A DNA stretch of 64,000 nt, taken from Verrucomicrobiales bacterium. Lineage in GTDB: Bacteria > Verrucomicrobiota > Verrucomicrobiia > Limisphaerales > UBA9464. Numbering within the stretch: position 1 is the stretch's first letter; every line of letters starts with the position of its first letter. The stretch lies in assembly GCA_027488845.1 (NCBI GenBank), contig JAIYBC010000004.1:106603-170602 (forward strand), read 5' to 3'. The notes under the pieces are model-generated. The model was given only the letters and a program-made list of their open reading frames with translations, ran no database searches and had not been told where the DNA came from. Shown piece after piece: positions 51,784 through 60,767 of the stretch. A program made the position numbers and the translations under genes.

Positions 51784-53538
51784 ATGCCCGTCGCCGCCAA
51801 TCCCGTCGCCGAAACCGCCTCCGACCTCCAGCCGCTGCTGGACGGGATGGTGACGGCGCGCCAGTTGTCCGTCGGCGACCGCGACGAGTTCCTCAGGTCG
51901 GGGAAGGCGGCCGCCGGCGAAGCTGAAGTCCTGAAGTGGCTGGCACCGGAATATGGGCTGGAGTACTCGTCCCTCGACGCCGTGGAACCGGGTCGGGAAC
52001 TGCTCGCGCAGTTCCCCGCCCGGGTCCTGATGCGGGAGGAACTCCTGCCCCTGCGCCGCAACGGAGGGACGGTCGAGGTGGCCACGAGCCGCCTGTTCAA
52101 CACCCAGGGGTTCGACGCCCTGAAGACGCTCACCGGCCTGCGACTGCATCCGGTGCTCGCGCCCACCGAGGCCATCCAGCGCGAACTCAAGAAGCACCTC
52201 GGCGTCGGCGCCGACACCATCGGCACCCTCGACGAGGAGAAGTCGATCCAGATCGTCGACGAGGGCGCCGAGGACAACAACCTCGACTCCGACGGCCAGG
52301 ACGAGGCGTCCATCATCCGCTTCGTCAACCAGGTGCTGAAGGATGCCATCGAGCTGCGCGCCTCGGACATCCACCTGGAACCGTTCGAGGACGAGTTCCG
52401 CATCCGGTACCGGATCGATGGCGACCTGCAGGAAATCCCCGTGCCGGCGCAGCTGAAGCAGTTCCAGCCGGCGATCGTCTCCCGCGTCAAGATCCTCAGC
52501 CACCTGAACATCGCGGAGAAGCGACTGCCACAGGACGGACGCATCAAGGTCCGCATCGACTCCGCCGACGTGGATATCCGCGTTTCGATCATCCCCATGC
52601 TCCACGGCGAGGCCGTGGTCATGCGCCTCCTGCGCCAGAACTCCTCCCTGCGCGGACTCGGCGACATCGGGATGGCGAAGCGGGACCTCGACTGCTTCCG
52701 TCGGGTGCTCGGACTTCCCCACGGCATCATCCTGGTCACAGGCCCGACCGGCAGCGGCAAGACGTCGACGCTCTACACGGCGCTCAACGAGATCAACGAC
52801 GCCGTCCGCAAGATCATCACCATCGAGGACCCCGTCGAATACCAGCTCAAGGGCGTCAACCAGATCCAGGTCTCGGAAAAGGCCGGCCTCTCGTTCGCCC
52901 GCGGTTTGCGCTCGATCCTGCGCCACGATCCCGACGTGGTCCTGATCGGCGAGATCCGCGACCAGGAGACCGCCCAGATCGCCGTGCAGGCCTCGCTGAC
53001 CGGCCACCTGGTCTTCTCCACGCTCCACACCAACGACGCCCCGGGTGCGCTGACGCGTCTGGTGGACATGGGTGTCGAACCCTATCTGGTGGCCTCCTCC
53101 CTGGAGGCGGTCCTCGCGCAACGCCTCGTCCGCGTGCTCTGCAAGAAGTGCAAGACACCCGACCTGAGCCCGACCGCCGCCGCCTTCAAGTCGCGGCTCG
53201 GCCTTCCCGCGGATGCCGTGCTCTACCAGGCCAACGGCTGCCGGGACTGCCGCGGGATCGGTTTCCTCGGACGCCATGCCATCTTCGAATGGATGGACAC
53301 CGACGAGAACATCCGCTCGATGATCCTCTCCCGCGCGTCGACCGACAGGGTCCGCGACGCGGCCCGCCGCGCCGGGATGCGGACCTTGGCCGAGGACGGC
53401 TGGCGGTTGGTCGCGCAGGGCATCACCACCGTGGAGGAGGTCCTCAGCGTCACCACGGCCAAGGAGACCGAACAGGCCACGCCCGCCGCGTCACCCGACG
53501 CCCCGTCGGCGGCCGAGATCGCGGTGAACCGGAAGTAG
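51784..53538 (+). CDS. gspE: Type II secretion/pilus assembly ATPase (GspE/PilB family)
   Basis: 584 residues. An N-terminal MshEN-like domain (SDLQPLLDGMVTARQL...) is followed by the catalytic core: DEASIIRFVNQVLKDAIELRASDIHLEP, the Walker A motif GPTGSGKTSTLY near residue 320, Asp box IEDPVEYQLKGVNQIQV, Walker B RHDPDVVLIGEIRDQETA and His box TLHTNDAPGALTRL. The zinc-binding cysteines are CKKCKTP and CRDC, characteristic of GspE. It powers pseudopilus assembly from the cytoplasmic face with GspL and GspF. First of a tightly packed operon. Confidence 0.95.
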   Translation: MPVAANPVAETASDLQPLLDGMVTARQLSVGDRDEFLRSGKAAAGEAEVLKWLAPEYGLEYSSLDAVEPGRELLAQFPARVLMREELLPLRRNGGTVEVATSRLFNTQGFDALKTLTGLRLHPVLAPTEAIQRELKKHLGVGADTIGTLDEEKSIQIVDEGAEDNNLDSDGQDEASIIRFVNQVLKDAIELRASDIHLEPFEDEFRIRYRIDGDLQEIPVPAQLKQFQPAIVSRVKILSHLNIAEKRLPQDGRIKVRIDSADVDIRVSIIPMLHGEAVVMRLLRQNSSLRGLGDIGMAKRDLDCFRRVLGLPHGIILVTGPTGSGKTSTLYTALNEINDAVRKIITIEDPVEYQLKGVNQIQVSEKAGLSFARGLRSILRHDPDVVLIGEIRDQETAQIAVQASLTGHLVFSTLHTNDAPGALTRLVDMGVEPYLVASSLEAVLAQRLVRVLCKKCKTPDLSPTAAAFKSRLGLPADAVLYQANGCRDCRGIGFLGRHAIFEWMDTDENIRSMILSRASTDRVRDAARRAGMRTLAEDGWRLVAQGITTVEEVLSVTTAKETEQATPAASPDAPSAAEIAVNRK

Positions 53539-53545
53539 CCCCGGC

Positions 53546-54790
53546 ATGCCGACCTTCCAGTACAAGGCCCTCCGTGCCGACGGCGGGATCGCCGAGGGCG
53601 CCATCGACGCGGGCGGACGCCCGGACGCCCTGCGCCAGATCCAGTCGCTCGGGCTCAGGCCGCTGCGCCTCACCGAGAAGGCGGGCAAGGACGGCAAGCC
53701 GCGTCCCGCCGCATCCGGTGCCGCCAACGCCGCCACCGGCTTCGGTTCCGGCAAGGTCTCTTCGAAGGAGCTCGAGACCTTCACCCGGCTCCTCTCCAGC
53801 CTGCTCTCCGCCGGCGTCCCGCTGAGCCGGGCCCTGGTCATCCTGGGCAAGGAGGCCTCGTCCCCGGCCGCCGCCGCGAAGTGGCGGGAAGTCCACGACC
53901 TCGTCGTCGACGGCATGTCGCTCGCCGATGCCATGGCGCGTTCCCCGGAGACCTTCCCCAAGGTCTACACCGCCATGGTCCAGGCAGGCGAGGCGGGCGG
54001 CTTCCTCGACCTCGTCCTGGCCCAGATCGCCGACTTCCAGTCCCGGGAAAAGGACCTGAAGTCGAAGGTCGCCACCGCGATGATCTATCCGGCGGTGCTG
54101 TTGGTGCTCGCCCTGGTCGTGTTGGGCGTGCTGCTCGTCTTCTTCATCCCGAAGTTCCAGACGGTCTTCGCCAGCGTGAAGGGTTCCCTGCCGTTGATCA
54201 CACAGCTGATCATCGCCACGAGCCGCGGACTCCGGGAGTACGGCCTCGTCTTCGTGGTGGCCGGCCTGGGGGCGTTCTTCGGACTGCGGACCTGGTTCAC
54301 CTCCGAAAAGGGACGCCGTTCCTGGGAGGGCATGCTTCTGGATGCGCCGGTGGTCGGAAACCTCCTCGCCCAGTTCGCCATGGCCCGGTTCTGCCGCATG
54401 CTCGGCACCCTGCTCGGGGCCGGCGTGCCCCTCGTCCAAGGCCTCAACGTCGCCCGCAAGTCCATCGGCAACCAGATCCTCGTCGACGCCGTCGCCGAAT
54501 CGATCGAGAAGGTCCAACAGGGCGGCCGGCTCGGCCAGAGCCTCGCCGAATGCCGCACGCTCTTCCCCGGTTCCGTGATGGAGATGATCTCCGTCGCCGA
54601 GGAGAGCGGCCACCTCGACAAGGAGCTGGTCCGCATCGCCAACGTCACCGAGGGCGAACTCGACCGCCAGCTCAAGACCGCCGTCGCCCTCGCCGAACCC
54701 CTCATGCTCTTCATGATCGCCGGATTCATCGGCATCATCTTCATCGGCATGCTCCTGCCGGTGTTCTCGCTCCAGGACAACATCAAGTAA
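53546..54790 (+). CDS. gspF: Type II secretion inner membrane protein
   Basis: 414 residues. Two tandem T2SSF domains: ELETFTRLLSSLLSAGVPLSRALVIL...YTAMVQAGEAGGFLDLVL and FCRMLGTLLGAGVPLVQGLNVA...EMISVAEESGHLDKELV, each preceding membrane segments (LLVLALVVLGVLLVFFIPKFQTVF, LMLFMIAGFIGIIFIGMLLPVFSL). The N-terminal FQYKALRADGGIAEGAIDA is the usual GspF lead. It forms the inner-membrane platform for GspE. It begins 7 nt after gspE. Confidence 0.95.
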   Translation: MPTFQYKALRADGGIAEGAIDAGGRPDALRQIQSLGLRPLRLTEKAGKDGKPRPAASGAANAATGFGSGKVSSKELETFTRLLSSLLSAGVPLSRALVILGKEASSPAAAAKWREVHDLVVDGMSLADAMARSPETFPKVYTAMVQAGEAGGFLDLVLAQIADFQSREKDLKSKVATAMIYPAVLLVLALVVLGVLLVFFIPKFQTVFASVKGSLPLITQLIIATSRGLREYGLVFVVAGLGAFFGLRTWFTSEKGRRSWEGMLLDAPVVGNLLAQFAMARFCRMLGTLLGAGVPLVQGLNVARKSIGNQILVDAVAESIEKVQQGGRLGQSLAECRTLFPGSVMEMISVAEESGHLDKELVRIANVTEGELDRQLKTAVALAEPLMLFMIAGFIGIIFIGMLLPVFSLQDNIK

Positions 54791-54825
54791 GCCACCGACC
54801 CGACCCGAATCGTCCACACCTCCCC

Positions 54826-55263
54826 ATGAAGATCCCCGCCTCCACCAGCGCCCCGGAATCCCGTCGCCGACGCCACGGCTTCACCCTCGTCGAGATGCTG
54901 CTGGTGATCACCATCATCGGCATCCTCGCCGCCCTGGTGATCCCCAAGATGATGGGTCGCTCCGAGCAGGCCCGTCAGGCCGCCGTCCGCGCCGACATCG
55001 CCGCGGTCAAGACCGCCCTCGACGCCTTCGAGGTCGACAGCGGCTTCTACCCCAAGAACATCAACGACCTCCTCCAGGCGCCCCGCGACGCGAAGAACTG
55101 GCGCGGACCCTATCTGGACAAGATCCCGCAGGACCCGTGGGGCAACGCGTACACCTACGCCTACCCGGGACGCCACAACGCCAACTCCTTCGACATCTCC
55201 TCGTCCGGACCCGACGGGAAGACCGGCACCGACGATGACATCGGCAACTGGACGGCCAAGTGA
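54826..55263 (+). CDS. gspG: Major pseudopilin
   Basis: 145 residues. The type IV prepilin site HG-FTLVEMLLVITIIGILAALVIPK is followed by the GspG features DIAAVKTALDAFEVDSGFYPKNINDLL and DPWGNAYTYAYPG, then a C-terminal SSSGPDGKTGTDDDIGNW with Asp residues that bind calcium in homologues. It is the main subunit of the pseudopilus and is cleaved by a prepilin peptidase not encoded in this window. Confidence 0.95.
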   Translation: MKIPASTSAPESRRRRHGFTLVEMLLVITIIGILAALVIPKMMGRSEQARQAAVRADIAAVKTALDAFEVDSGFYPKNINDLLQAPRDAKNWRGPYLDKIPQDPWGNAYTYAYPGRHNANSFDISSSGPDGKTGTDDDIGNWTAK

Positions 55264-55756
55264 CCGGGGAGCGCGGGACGGGTTCACGCTCATCGAGCTG
55301 GTCCTCGTCCTCGCCCTCCTCGTGATCGCCGTCTCCATCGTGTCGCCGCGCATCTCCGGCTTCATCCGCGGCCGGGCGATCCATTCCGAGGCCCATCGTC
55401 TGTACTCGCTGCTCCGTGCCGGCCAGGCCCGGGCGATCTCGGACGGGATGCCCGCCATGGTCTGGCTCGACGCCGCCGCGGGACGCTACGGCATGGCCAC
55501 GGAGACCCCGGCTGGGAAGTCGGATCCTAAGGAACTCGAGTTCATCGCCGACGAAACCCTCCGCATTTCCGTAACCACGGGCACCGGCACCTCGGTCACT
55601 TTCCGCGACCGCCCCGCCGTCCGATGGCTTCCCGATGGAACCGCGGATGAGGGCAGTCCCGGCCGGGTCGAGCTGAGGGACGCGCTGGGCACGTCCCTGT
55701 GGCTGGTGGAAGCCGCCGACCGACGCGGATATGAGATCCAGAACGCAACCAACTAG
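55235..55756 (+). CDS. gspH: Minor pseudopilin GspH-like
   Basis: 173 residues with the prepilin motif DG-FTLIELVLVLALLVIAVSIV and a GspH-like body (RLYSLLRAGQARAISDGMPAMVWLD, VTFRDRPAVRWLPDGTADEGSPG). The start lies within the 3' end of gspG and overlaps it by 29 nt in another frame, so translation is probably coupled. Confidence 0.85.
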   Translation: MTSATGRPSDRGARDGFTLIELVLVLALLVIAVSIVSPRISGFIRGRAIHSEAHRLYSLLRAGQARAISDGMPAMVWLDAAAGRYGMATETPAGKSDPKELEFIADETLRISVTTGTGTSVTFRDRPAVRWLPDGTADEGSPGRVELRDALGTSLWLVEAADRRGYEIQNATN

Positions 55757-56168
55757 ACATCGCCGCTCCGGCTTCACGCTGGCCGAGCTGCTGGCGTCGC
55801 TGCTGTTCCTGGCGATCGTCATCCCGGCCGCCGTGCAGGCGCTGCGCGTCGCCAGCCTCTCGGGCACCGTCGCCGCAAGGAAGGGGGCCGCCGCGCGGAT
55901 CGCCGACCGCGTCCTCAACGAGAGCCTCGTCCTCACCAACTGGTCCAACGCCTCCCAACGTGGAACCACCCGCGAGGGGAGCATCGAGTACCGCTGGTCG
56001 TTGAGCCGTTCCAACTGGAACCTCCCCGACCTCCAGGTGCTCACCGCCGAGGTCACCTTCGCCGCCCAGGGACGCGACTACGCCGTGCGGCTCTCCACCC
56101 TGGCCGATGTCGCCGACCTGAATCCCGGCGCCTCCTCCACCACCCTTTCCGCCACCTCCTCCCGTTGA
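55731..56168 (+). CDS. gspI: Minor pseudopilin GspI-like
   Basis: 145 residues beginning with a basic leader and SG-FTLAELLASLLFLAIVIPAAV, then a short globular domain (RIADRVLNESLVLTNWSNAS, YRWSLSRSNWNLPDLQVLTAEVTF) of the size and pattern of GspI. It overlaps gspH and gspJ at either end. It belongs to the tip complex with GspJ and GspK. Confidence 0.82.
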   Translation: MRSRTQPTRHRRSGFTLAELLASLLFLAIVIPAAVQALRVASLSGTVAARKGAAARIADRVLNESLVLTNWSNASQRGTTREGSIEYRWSLSRSNWNLPDLQVLTAEVTFAAQGRDYAVRLSTLADVADLNPGASSTTLSATSSR

Positions 56169-56863
56169 ACGTCCGGAATTCCATCGGGACGACAGGTCTG
56201 GGCGAACGGGCCCGGCACGGGTTCACGCTCATCGAGCTGATCCTCGCGATCGGGCTCGCGGCGATCGTGCTGGTCGCCGTGAACGGCGCCTTCTTCGGCG
56301 CGGTGCGGCTCCGGAACAGGACCGCGGAGACCATCGACGCGGCCGCGCCGCTCGACCAGGCCGCGGAGATCCTGCGCCGCGACCTGTCCTGCGCCGTCGC
56401 CCCCAAGCCGGACGGCGTCATGTCGGGCGCCTTCCGGGCCGGCAACGTCTCCGCCCTCGGCCTCGGACAACCCGTCCAGCTCGAGTTCCACACCGCGACC
56501 GCCGTCATGGACCGCACCCAACCCTGGGGCGAGGTCCAACGCGTGGCCTACGGGCTCCGCGGCAACGGCAACTCCAGGGACCTGTACCGCTCCGTCACCC
56601 GCAACCTCCTCACCCTCGGCACACCCCAGACCGAGGACCAGCTCGTCCTCCGCGACGTCTCCCAGTTCCGCGTCCAGTGCTTCGACGGGGCGATGTGGAC
56701 CGAGACCTGGGACACGTCGGACACCGCCGCCCTGAGCACGAACCTCCCCTTGGCCGTCCGGCTCCAGATCCAGCGCGGCGCCAACTCCGACCCTTCCAAC
56801 CCGACGGAACTCCTCGTCCCGGTACGCGTGGTCGCCCGGAACATCTCCAACACCACCCTCTGA
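56165..56863 (+). CDS. gspJ: Minor pseudopilin GspJ-like
   Basis: 232 residues from a TTG start overlapping the gspI stop. The prepilin motif HG-FTLIELILAIGLAAIVLVAV is followed by LDQAAEILRRDLSCAVAP, which resembles the GspJ helix. The C-terminal half is beta-rich (FRVQCFDGAMWTETWD...LAVRLQIQR). Assignment rests on position between GspI and GspK as well as sequence. Confidence 0.82.
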   Translation: MNVRNSIGTTGLGERARHGFTLIELILAIGLAAIVLVAVNGAFFGAVRLRNRTAETIDAAAPLDQAAEILRRDLSCAVAPKPDGVMSGAFRAGNVSALGLGQPVQLEFHTATAVMDRTQPWGEVQRVAYGLRGNGNSRDLYRSVTRNLLTLGTPQTEDQLVLRDVSQFRVQCFDGAMWTETWDTSDTAALSTNLPLAVRLQIQRGANSDPSNPTELLVPVRVVARNISNTTL

Positions 56864-56867
56864 GCGG

Positions 56868-58220
56868 TTGAGGACCACGGCTCCATCAAGTCCCGAGAGC
56901 GCTCCCCGGAAGCGGGGGTCGGTGCTGATCCTCGTGCTCTGGATGTCCGTCGGCCTGGTGGCGTTGGCCCTGTACTTCGCGGACACCATGACCCTCGAGC
57001 TGCGGGCCTCGGCCAACCGGGCCGCGGGCCTCGCCGCCGAACAGGCCATCGAGGGAGCGTCCCGCTACGTGGCCTGGTCGATCCTCAACCTCTCCACCAA
57101 CGGGGTGATCCCGACCAACTCCCTCTTCCGCTGCGAATCCCTTCCCATCGGCGAGGCCAGGGTGTGGATCATCGGCCGCGACACGCCGCCGACGCTGAAC
57201 GTCACCGCCACCCAACCCGTCTTCGGGCTCGTGGACGAGGCCGGCAAGCTGAACATCAACCGGGCCGGCTCCAACATCCTCGTCTACCTGCCCGGGATGT
57301 TCGTCGACGTCGCCCAGGCCGTCGTCGACTGGCGGTCCACCAACAGCACCCTGACGCTGAACTACGGGGCCCTGGGCTACGAGGCCAAGCACGGCCAGTA
57401 CGAGAGCCTCGACGAACTGCGGCTGGTCCAGGGGATCACGCTCGCCGACCTCGAGGGCGACGACCGCAACCGCAACGGCGTCCAGGACGCCCAGGAGAAG
57501 GCGGCCTCCGGGGCCAAGCCCTTCCACCCGGGACTGCTCGACTACCTGACGGTCTACAGCCGCGAGCCGAACACCCATTCCGACGGCACGACGTTGACCA
57601 ACATCGGCAACCGCGCGCAGCTGCTCGGCCTGCTCGGCACCGCCTTCGGCCAGGCGCGCGCCCAGCAGGTGCTCAACCAGCTGGGATTCCGGGGCAACGC
57701 CACGCCGACCATCGCGAGCCCCCTCCAGTTCTACCTGAACAGCGGACTGGGCGAGGACGACTTCGCGCGCATCGCCGGCGAACTGGCCACGTCCACCAAC
57801 TCCTTCACCTACGGACGGGTCAACGTCAACACCGCCCCCGAGCCCGTGCTCACCGCGTTGTTCATGGGCTCCGGCGTGAACGAGCAGACCGCCACCGGCG
57901 CCGCGGAGACGCTCATCAACTACCGCCGCAGCAACCCCGACTCCCTCGGAAGCGTGGCCTGGATCGTCACCGCCCTCGGGCGGAACAGCCCCGTGGTCAC
58001 CGCCCTGGCCCAACGCGACCGCATCACGACCCGCAGCTTCCAGTACTCCGCCGACATCGCGGCCGTGGGTCCAGAGGGACGCGGCTACCGGCGGGTCCGC
58101 TTCGTCTTCGACCTCTCCGACGGCACCCCGAAGATCATCCACCGACAGGACCTCAGCCGGCTCGGCTGGGCCCTCGGCGACACGGTCCGGGAGAAGCTTC
58201 TGGCCGGAAACACCCCATGA
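56868..58220 (+). CDS. gspK: GspK-like minor pseudopilin
   Basis: 450 residues from a TTG start. The N-terminus, RKRGSVLILVLWMSVGLVALALYFADTM, is the GspK form of the prepilin helix. It is followed by FGLVDEAGKLNINRA, YESLDELRLVQGI and FTYGRVNVNTAPEPVLTALF with helix-hairpin-helix-like SAM elements of GspK. It caps the pseudopilus tip. It overlaps gspL as ATGA. Confidence 0.9.
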   Translation: MRTTAPSSPESAPRKRGSVLILVLWMSVGLVALALYFADTMTLELRASANRAAGLAAEQAIEGASRYVAWSILNLSTNGVIPTNSLFRCESLPIGEARVWIIGRDTPPTLNVTATQPVFGLVDEAGKLNINRAGSNILVYLPGMFVDVAQAVVDWRSTNSTLTLNYGALGYEAKHGQYESLDELRLVQGITLADLEGDDRNRNGVQDAQEKAASGAKPFHPGLLDYLTVYSREPNTHSDGTTLTNIGNRAQLLGLLGTAFGQARAQQVLNQLGFRGNATPTIASPLQFYLNSGLGEDDFARIAGELATSTNSFTYGRVNVNTAPEPVLTALFMGSGVNEQTATGAAETLINYRRSNPDSLGSVAWIVTALGRNSPVVTALAQRDRITTRSFQYSADIAAVGPEGRGYRRVRFVFDLSDGTPKIIHRQDLSRLGWALGDTVREKLLAGNTP

Positions 58221-59665
58221 ACTCAGCCGCCATCTCCGGATTCGGGCGACGAAAACGCCCCACCTCGATCGTCGGTCTCCGGCTCGGAGCCGGACGCCTC
58301 GAGGCCGCCCATCTCGTCCGCGCCAACGGATCGCTGCGGATCGTCGCCAGCGTGACCGTGCCGCTGGCTTCCGCGGTACCCTCGACCCCTCCCGAGGCGC
58401 TCGGCACCGAGATCCGGACCCACCTCGAGGCCGCGGGCATCCGCGAGCGCCATTGCGTGGTCGCCGTCCCGCCCCGCTGGATCCTCACCGGAAGGACCGA
58501 GATCCCCGAGCTCCCGGACGCCGACGCCGAGAGCCTCCTGCAACTGGAGGCCGAACGCTGCTTCTCCACCGACACCGCGGCGTTGCGCCAGGGTTCGTCC
58601 CGGTGCGGGCTTCCCGGCGGCAGCCACCACGTGACCCTGTTCGGCGTGGCCGACTCGCCGTTGTCGGGACTCGAGGCGGGCCTGACGAAGGCGGGACTCC
58701 GGCTGGAAGGACTCCCGCTGGGAACCCCAGCCCTGGTGCGTCCCCAGGAATTCCGCGACGGACTCCTGCTGATCTCCCTCGAGGACGAACAGGTGATCCT
58801 GCTGGTCATGGCCGGTGGCGGCGTCGCCGCGCATCGGACCCTGGAAGGCGATCCGGCCGAGGACGGCTCCCGCCTCGCCCCGCGGCCGGAGATCGTGGCC
58901 CGCGAGATCCGCATCACGCTTGGCCAGCTTCCCGACGCGCTCCGCCAACAGGTGACGCGCGCCCGGATCACCGGGCCGTCGGCACCGTCACAGGCCCTCG
59001 CCGATGCCCTCGGCGACCGCCTGCGCCAGTCCGGACTGGCAACCGAGGTCGCACCGAACTTCCCGGACGGCGAGCCCGGACCCGGAATCGCCTCCGGAAC
59101 GCCCGCTTCCATCGCCGTCGCGATCGCGGCCCGGTTCCTGGTGGGGATCCCGTCGCCCTGCGACCTGCTTCCCCCGCGGCCGACCCTGGTGGGACGACTC
59201 GTGGCCCGCTACTCGGCGGGCCGGCTCAAGACCGCCGGGGCCGTCGCCGGCGGCGTCTTCGCGCTGCTCGCCGCCCTGGTCCTCTACCAGCAGGTGCAGC
59301 TCTTCCTTCTGGGACGCCGCTGGTCGGCGATGTCGGCCAAGGTCTCCGAGCTGGACTCGATGCAGCAGCGCATCCGGCAGTACCGCCCGTGGTTCGACGA
59401 ATCCTTCCCGAACCTCGCGGTCCTCCGGCAGCTCAGCGCCGCGTTCCCCCAGGATGGCTCGGTGACCGCGACGAGCATCGAGATCCGCGAGGGCTCGAAC
59501 GTGACCTGCGCCGGAACCGCCCGGGACACCGCGGCGTTCCTGCGGATGCTGGAGACGCTCAACGCGGCGCCCGGCGTGACCCAACTGCACCGGGACCAGA
59601 TCCGCGGCACCAGTCCGATCCAGTTCACCTTCGGCTTCCAGTGGAACCCGGCAGCCACACCATGA
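58217..59665 (+). CDS. gspL: GspL/PilM-like secretion protein
   Basis: 482 residues. An actin-like cytoplasmic domain (IVGLRLGAGRLEAAHLVRANG, ERHCVVAVPPRWILTGRTEIPEL) precedes a single membrane helix (TAGAVAGGVFALLAALVLYQQVQLFLLG) near residue 350 and a periplasmic ferredoxin-like part (FPQDGSVTATSIEIREGSNVTCAGTARDTAAFLRMLETLN). This layout is that of GspL fused to a PilN-like region. It links GspE to the membrane platform. Its stop overlaps the next gene. Confidence 0.83.
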   Translation: MNSAAISGFGRRKRPTSIVGLRLGAGRLEAAHLVRANGSLRIVASVTVPLASAVPSTPPEALGTEIRTHLEAAGIRERHCVVAVPPRWILTGRTEIPELPDADAESLLQLEAERCFSTDTAALRQGSSRCGLPGGSHHVTLFGVADSPLSGLEAGLTKAGLRLEGLPLGTPALVRPQEFRDGLLLISLEDEQVILLVMAGGGVAAHRTLEGDPAEDGSRLAPRPEIVAREIRITLGQLPDALRQQVTRARITGPSAPSQALADALGDRLRQSGLATEVAPNFPDGEPGPGIASGTPASIAVAIAARFLVGIPSPCDLLPPRPTLVGRLVARYSAGRLKTAGAVAGGVFALLAALVLYQQVQLFLLGRRWSAMSAKVSELDSMQQRIRQYRPWFDESFPNLAVLRQLSAAFPQDGSVTATSIEIREGSNVTCAGTARDTAAFLRMLETLNAAPGVTQLHRDQIRGTSPIQFTFGFQWNPAATP

Positions 59666-60198
59666 ACATCCGCAACCGACAACAGCTTCTCATGATCCTC
59701 GCGGCCGGGGCCGCGGCCCTCTACGCCGCGGACCTCCTGGTCATCGGCCCGGCCGGCGACTGGTGGACCGCACGCTCCAAGCGGATCGAATCCCTCCGCA
59801 AGCAGGTCGACGAAGGGGCCGCCCTGCTCCGGCGCGAGGCGGGAATCCGCGGACGCTGGGAATCGATGAGGACCAACACCCTTCCCGCGGATCCCTCGCT
59901 CGCCGAGCAGCGCCTGCTCAACGAGTTCAACACCTGGTCCCGCGCCGCCGGAGCCGAGGTGACGGACACCATCCCGCAATGGCGCAACGACTCGGAGGAG
60001 CATTCCACCCTCACCTGCCGCGTGGAGGCCTCGGGATCGCTCTCCCACCTCGGCGGTTTCCTCCAACGGATCGAAGACAGCCCCCTCGGCGTCCGGATCG
60101 CCTCGGTCCAGCTCGGAACCCGTGACAAGACCGGACAGAAGCTCACCCTCGGCCTCCAGGTGAGCGGCCTCACCCTCACCCCGGAATCCCGCCCATGA
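59662..60198 (+). CDS. gspM: GspM/PilO-like secretion protein
   Basis: 178 residues with one N-terminal membrane helix (LLMILAAGAAALYAADLLVIGPAGDWW), a coiled coil (RIESLRKQVDEGAALLRREAGI) and a ferredoxin-like periplasmic domain (LTCRVEASGSLSHLGGFLQRIEDSPLGVRIASVQLG). Topology and position after GspL identify it; sequence alone is weak. It overlaps both neighbours by 4 nt. Confidence 0.75.
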   Translation: MNIRNRQQLLMILAAGAAALYAADLLVIGPAGDWWTARSKRIESLRKQVDEGAALLRREAGIRGRWESMRTNTLPADPSLAEQRLLNEFNTWSRAAGAEVTDTIPQWRNDSEEHSTLTCRVEASGSLSHLGGFLQRIEDSPLGVRIASVQLGTRDKTGQKLTLGLQVSGLTLTPESRP

Positions 60199-60767
60199 AG
60201 CGCACCCGCATCCCCGCCGCCGTCGGCCTCGCGGTGACGCTGCTCGCCTTCCCGGCGCGCGCGGCCGAGGAGTCGACGACCAACGCCACCGCCGCCACCG
60301 CGGACCCGGCCTCGTTCGTCCGCTTCATCTCGGACCGGAACATCTTCGACCCGGACCGCCGTGCCCGCGGACCCGGCGAGTCGCGCCGACAGCCGGAGCG
60401 GCCGCGCAACACCGTGATCCCGACCCTCACCCTCGTGGGCGTCATGGACTACTCGCGCGGCCGGTTCGCCTTCTTCGACGGCCCCGCCTCCGAGTACAGG
60501 AAGACGATCGCCGCCAACGGGTCCATCGCCGGATTCACGGTCTCGGCAATCCGGCCGTCCTCGGTCATCCTGAAGCCCAAGGAGGGCGCGGAGATCGAAC
60601 TGGCGATCGGCAAGGCCCTGCGCCTGGACGGTGCCGAACCCGTGGAGGCCCCGGCGAAGGCCGATGCCACCGCGGCGGCCGACGCCGCCACACCGCCGGC
60701 CGCCTCCGGCGACGCCGCCGAAGTTCTCAGGAAGCTCATGCTGAAACGCCAACAGGAGTCGAAATGA
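60195..60767 (+). CDS. GspC/PilP-like periplasmic protein
   Basis: 190 residues. A homology-region-like domain, PTLTLVGVMDYSRGRFAFFDG to VILKPKEGAEIELAIGKALRL, resembles the HR domain of GspC and PilP, which docks on the N0 domain of the secretin. The segment FISDRNIFDPDR just before it is also typical. Unlike classical GspC, the N-terminus (AVGLAVTLLAFPARAAEE) reads as a cleavable signal peptide, and there is no PDZ domain. It is placed immediately before the secretin genes. Confidence 0.78.
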   Translation: MKRTRIPAAVGLAVTLLAFPARAAEESTTNATAATADPASFVRFISDRNIFDPDRRARGPGESRRQPERPRNTVIPTLTLVGVMDYSRGRFAFFDGPASEYRKTIAANGSIAGFTVSAIRPSSVILKPKEGAEIELAIGKALRLDGAEPVEAPAKADATAAADAATPPAASGDAAEVLRKLMLKRQQESK

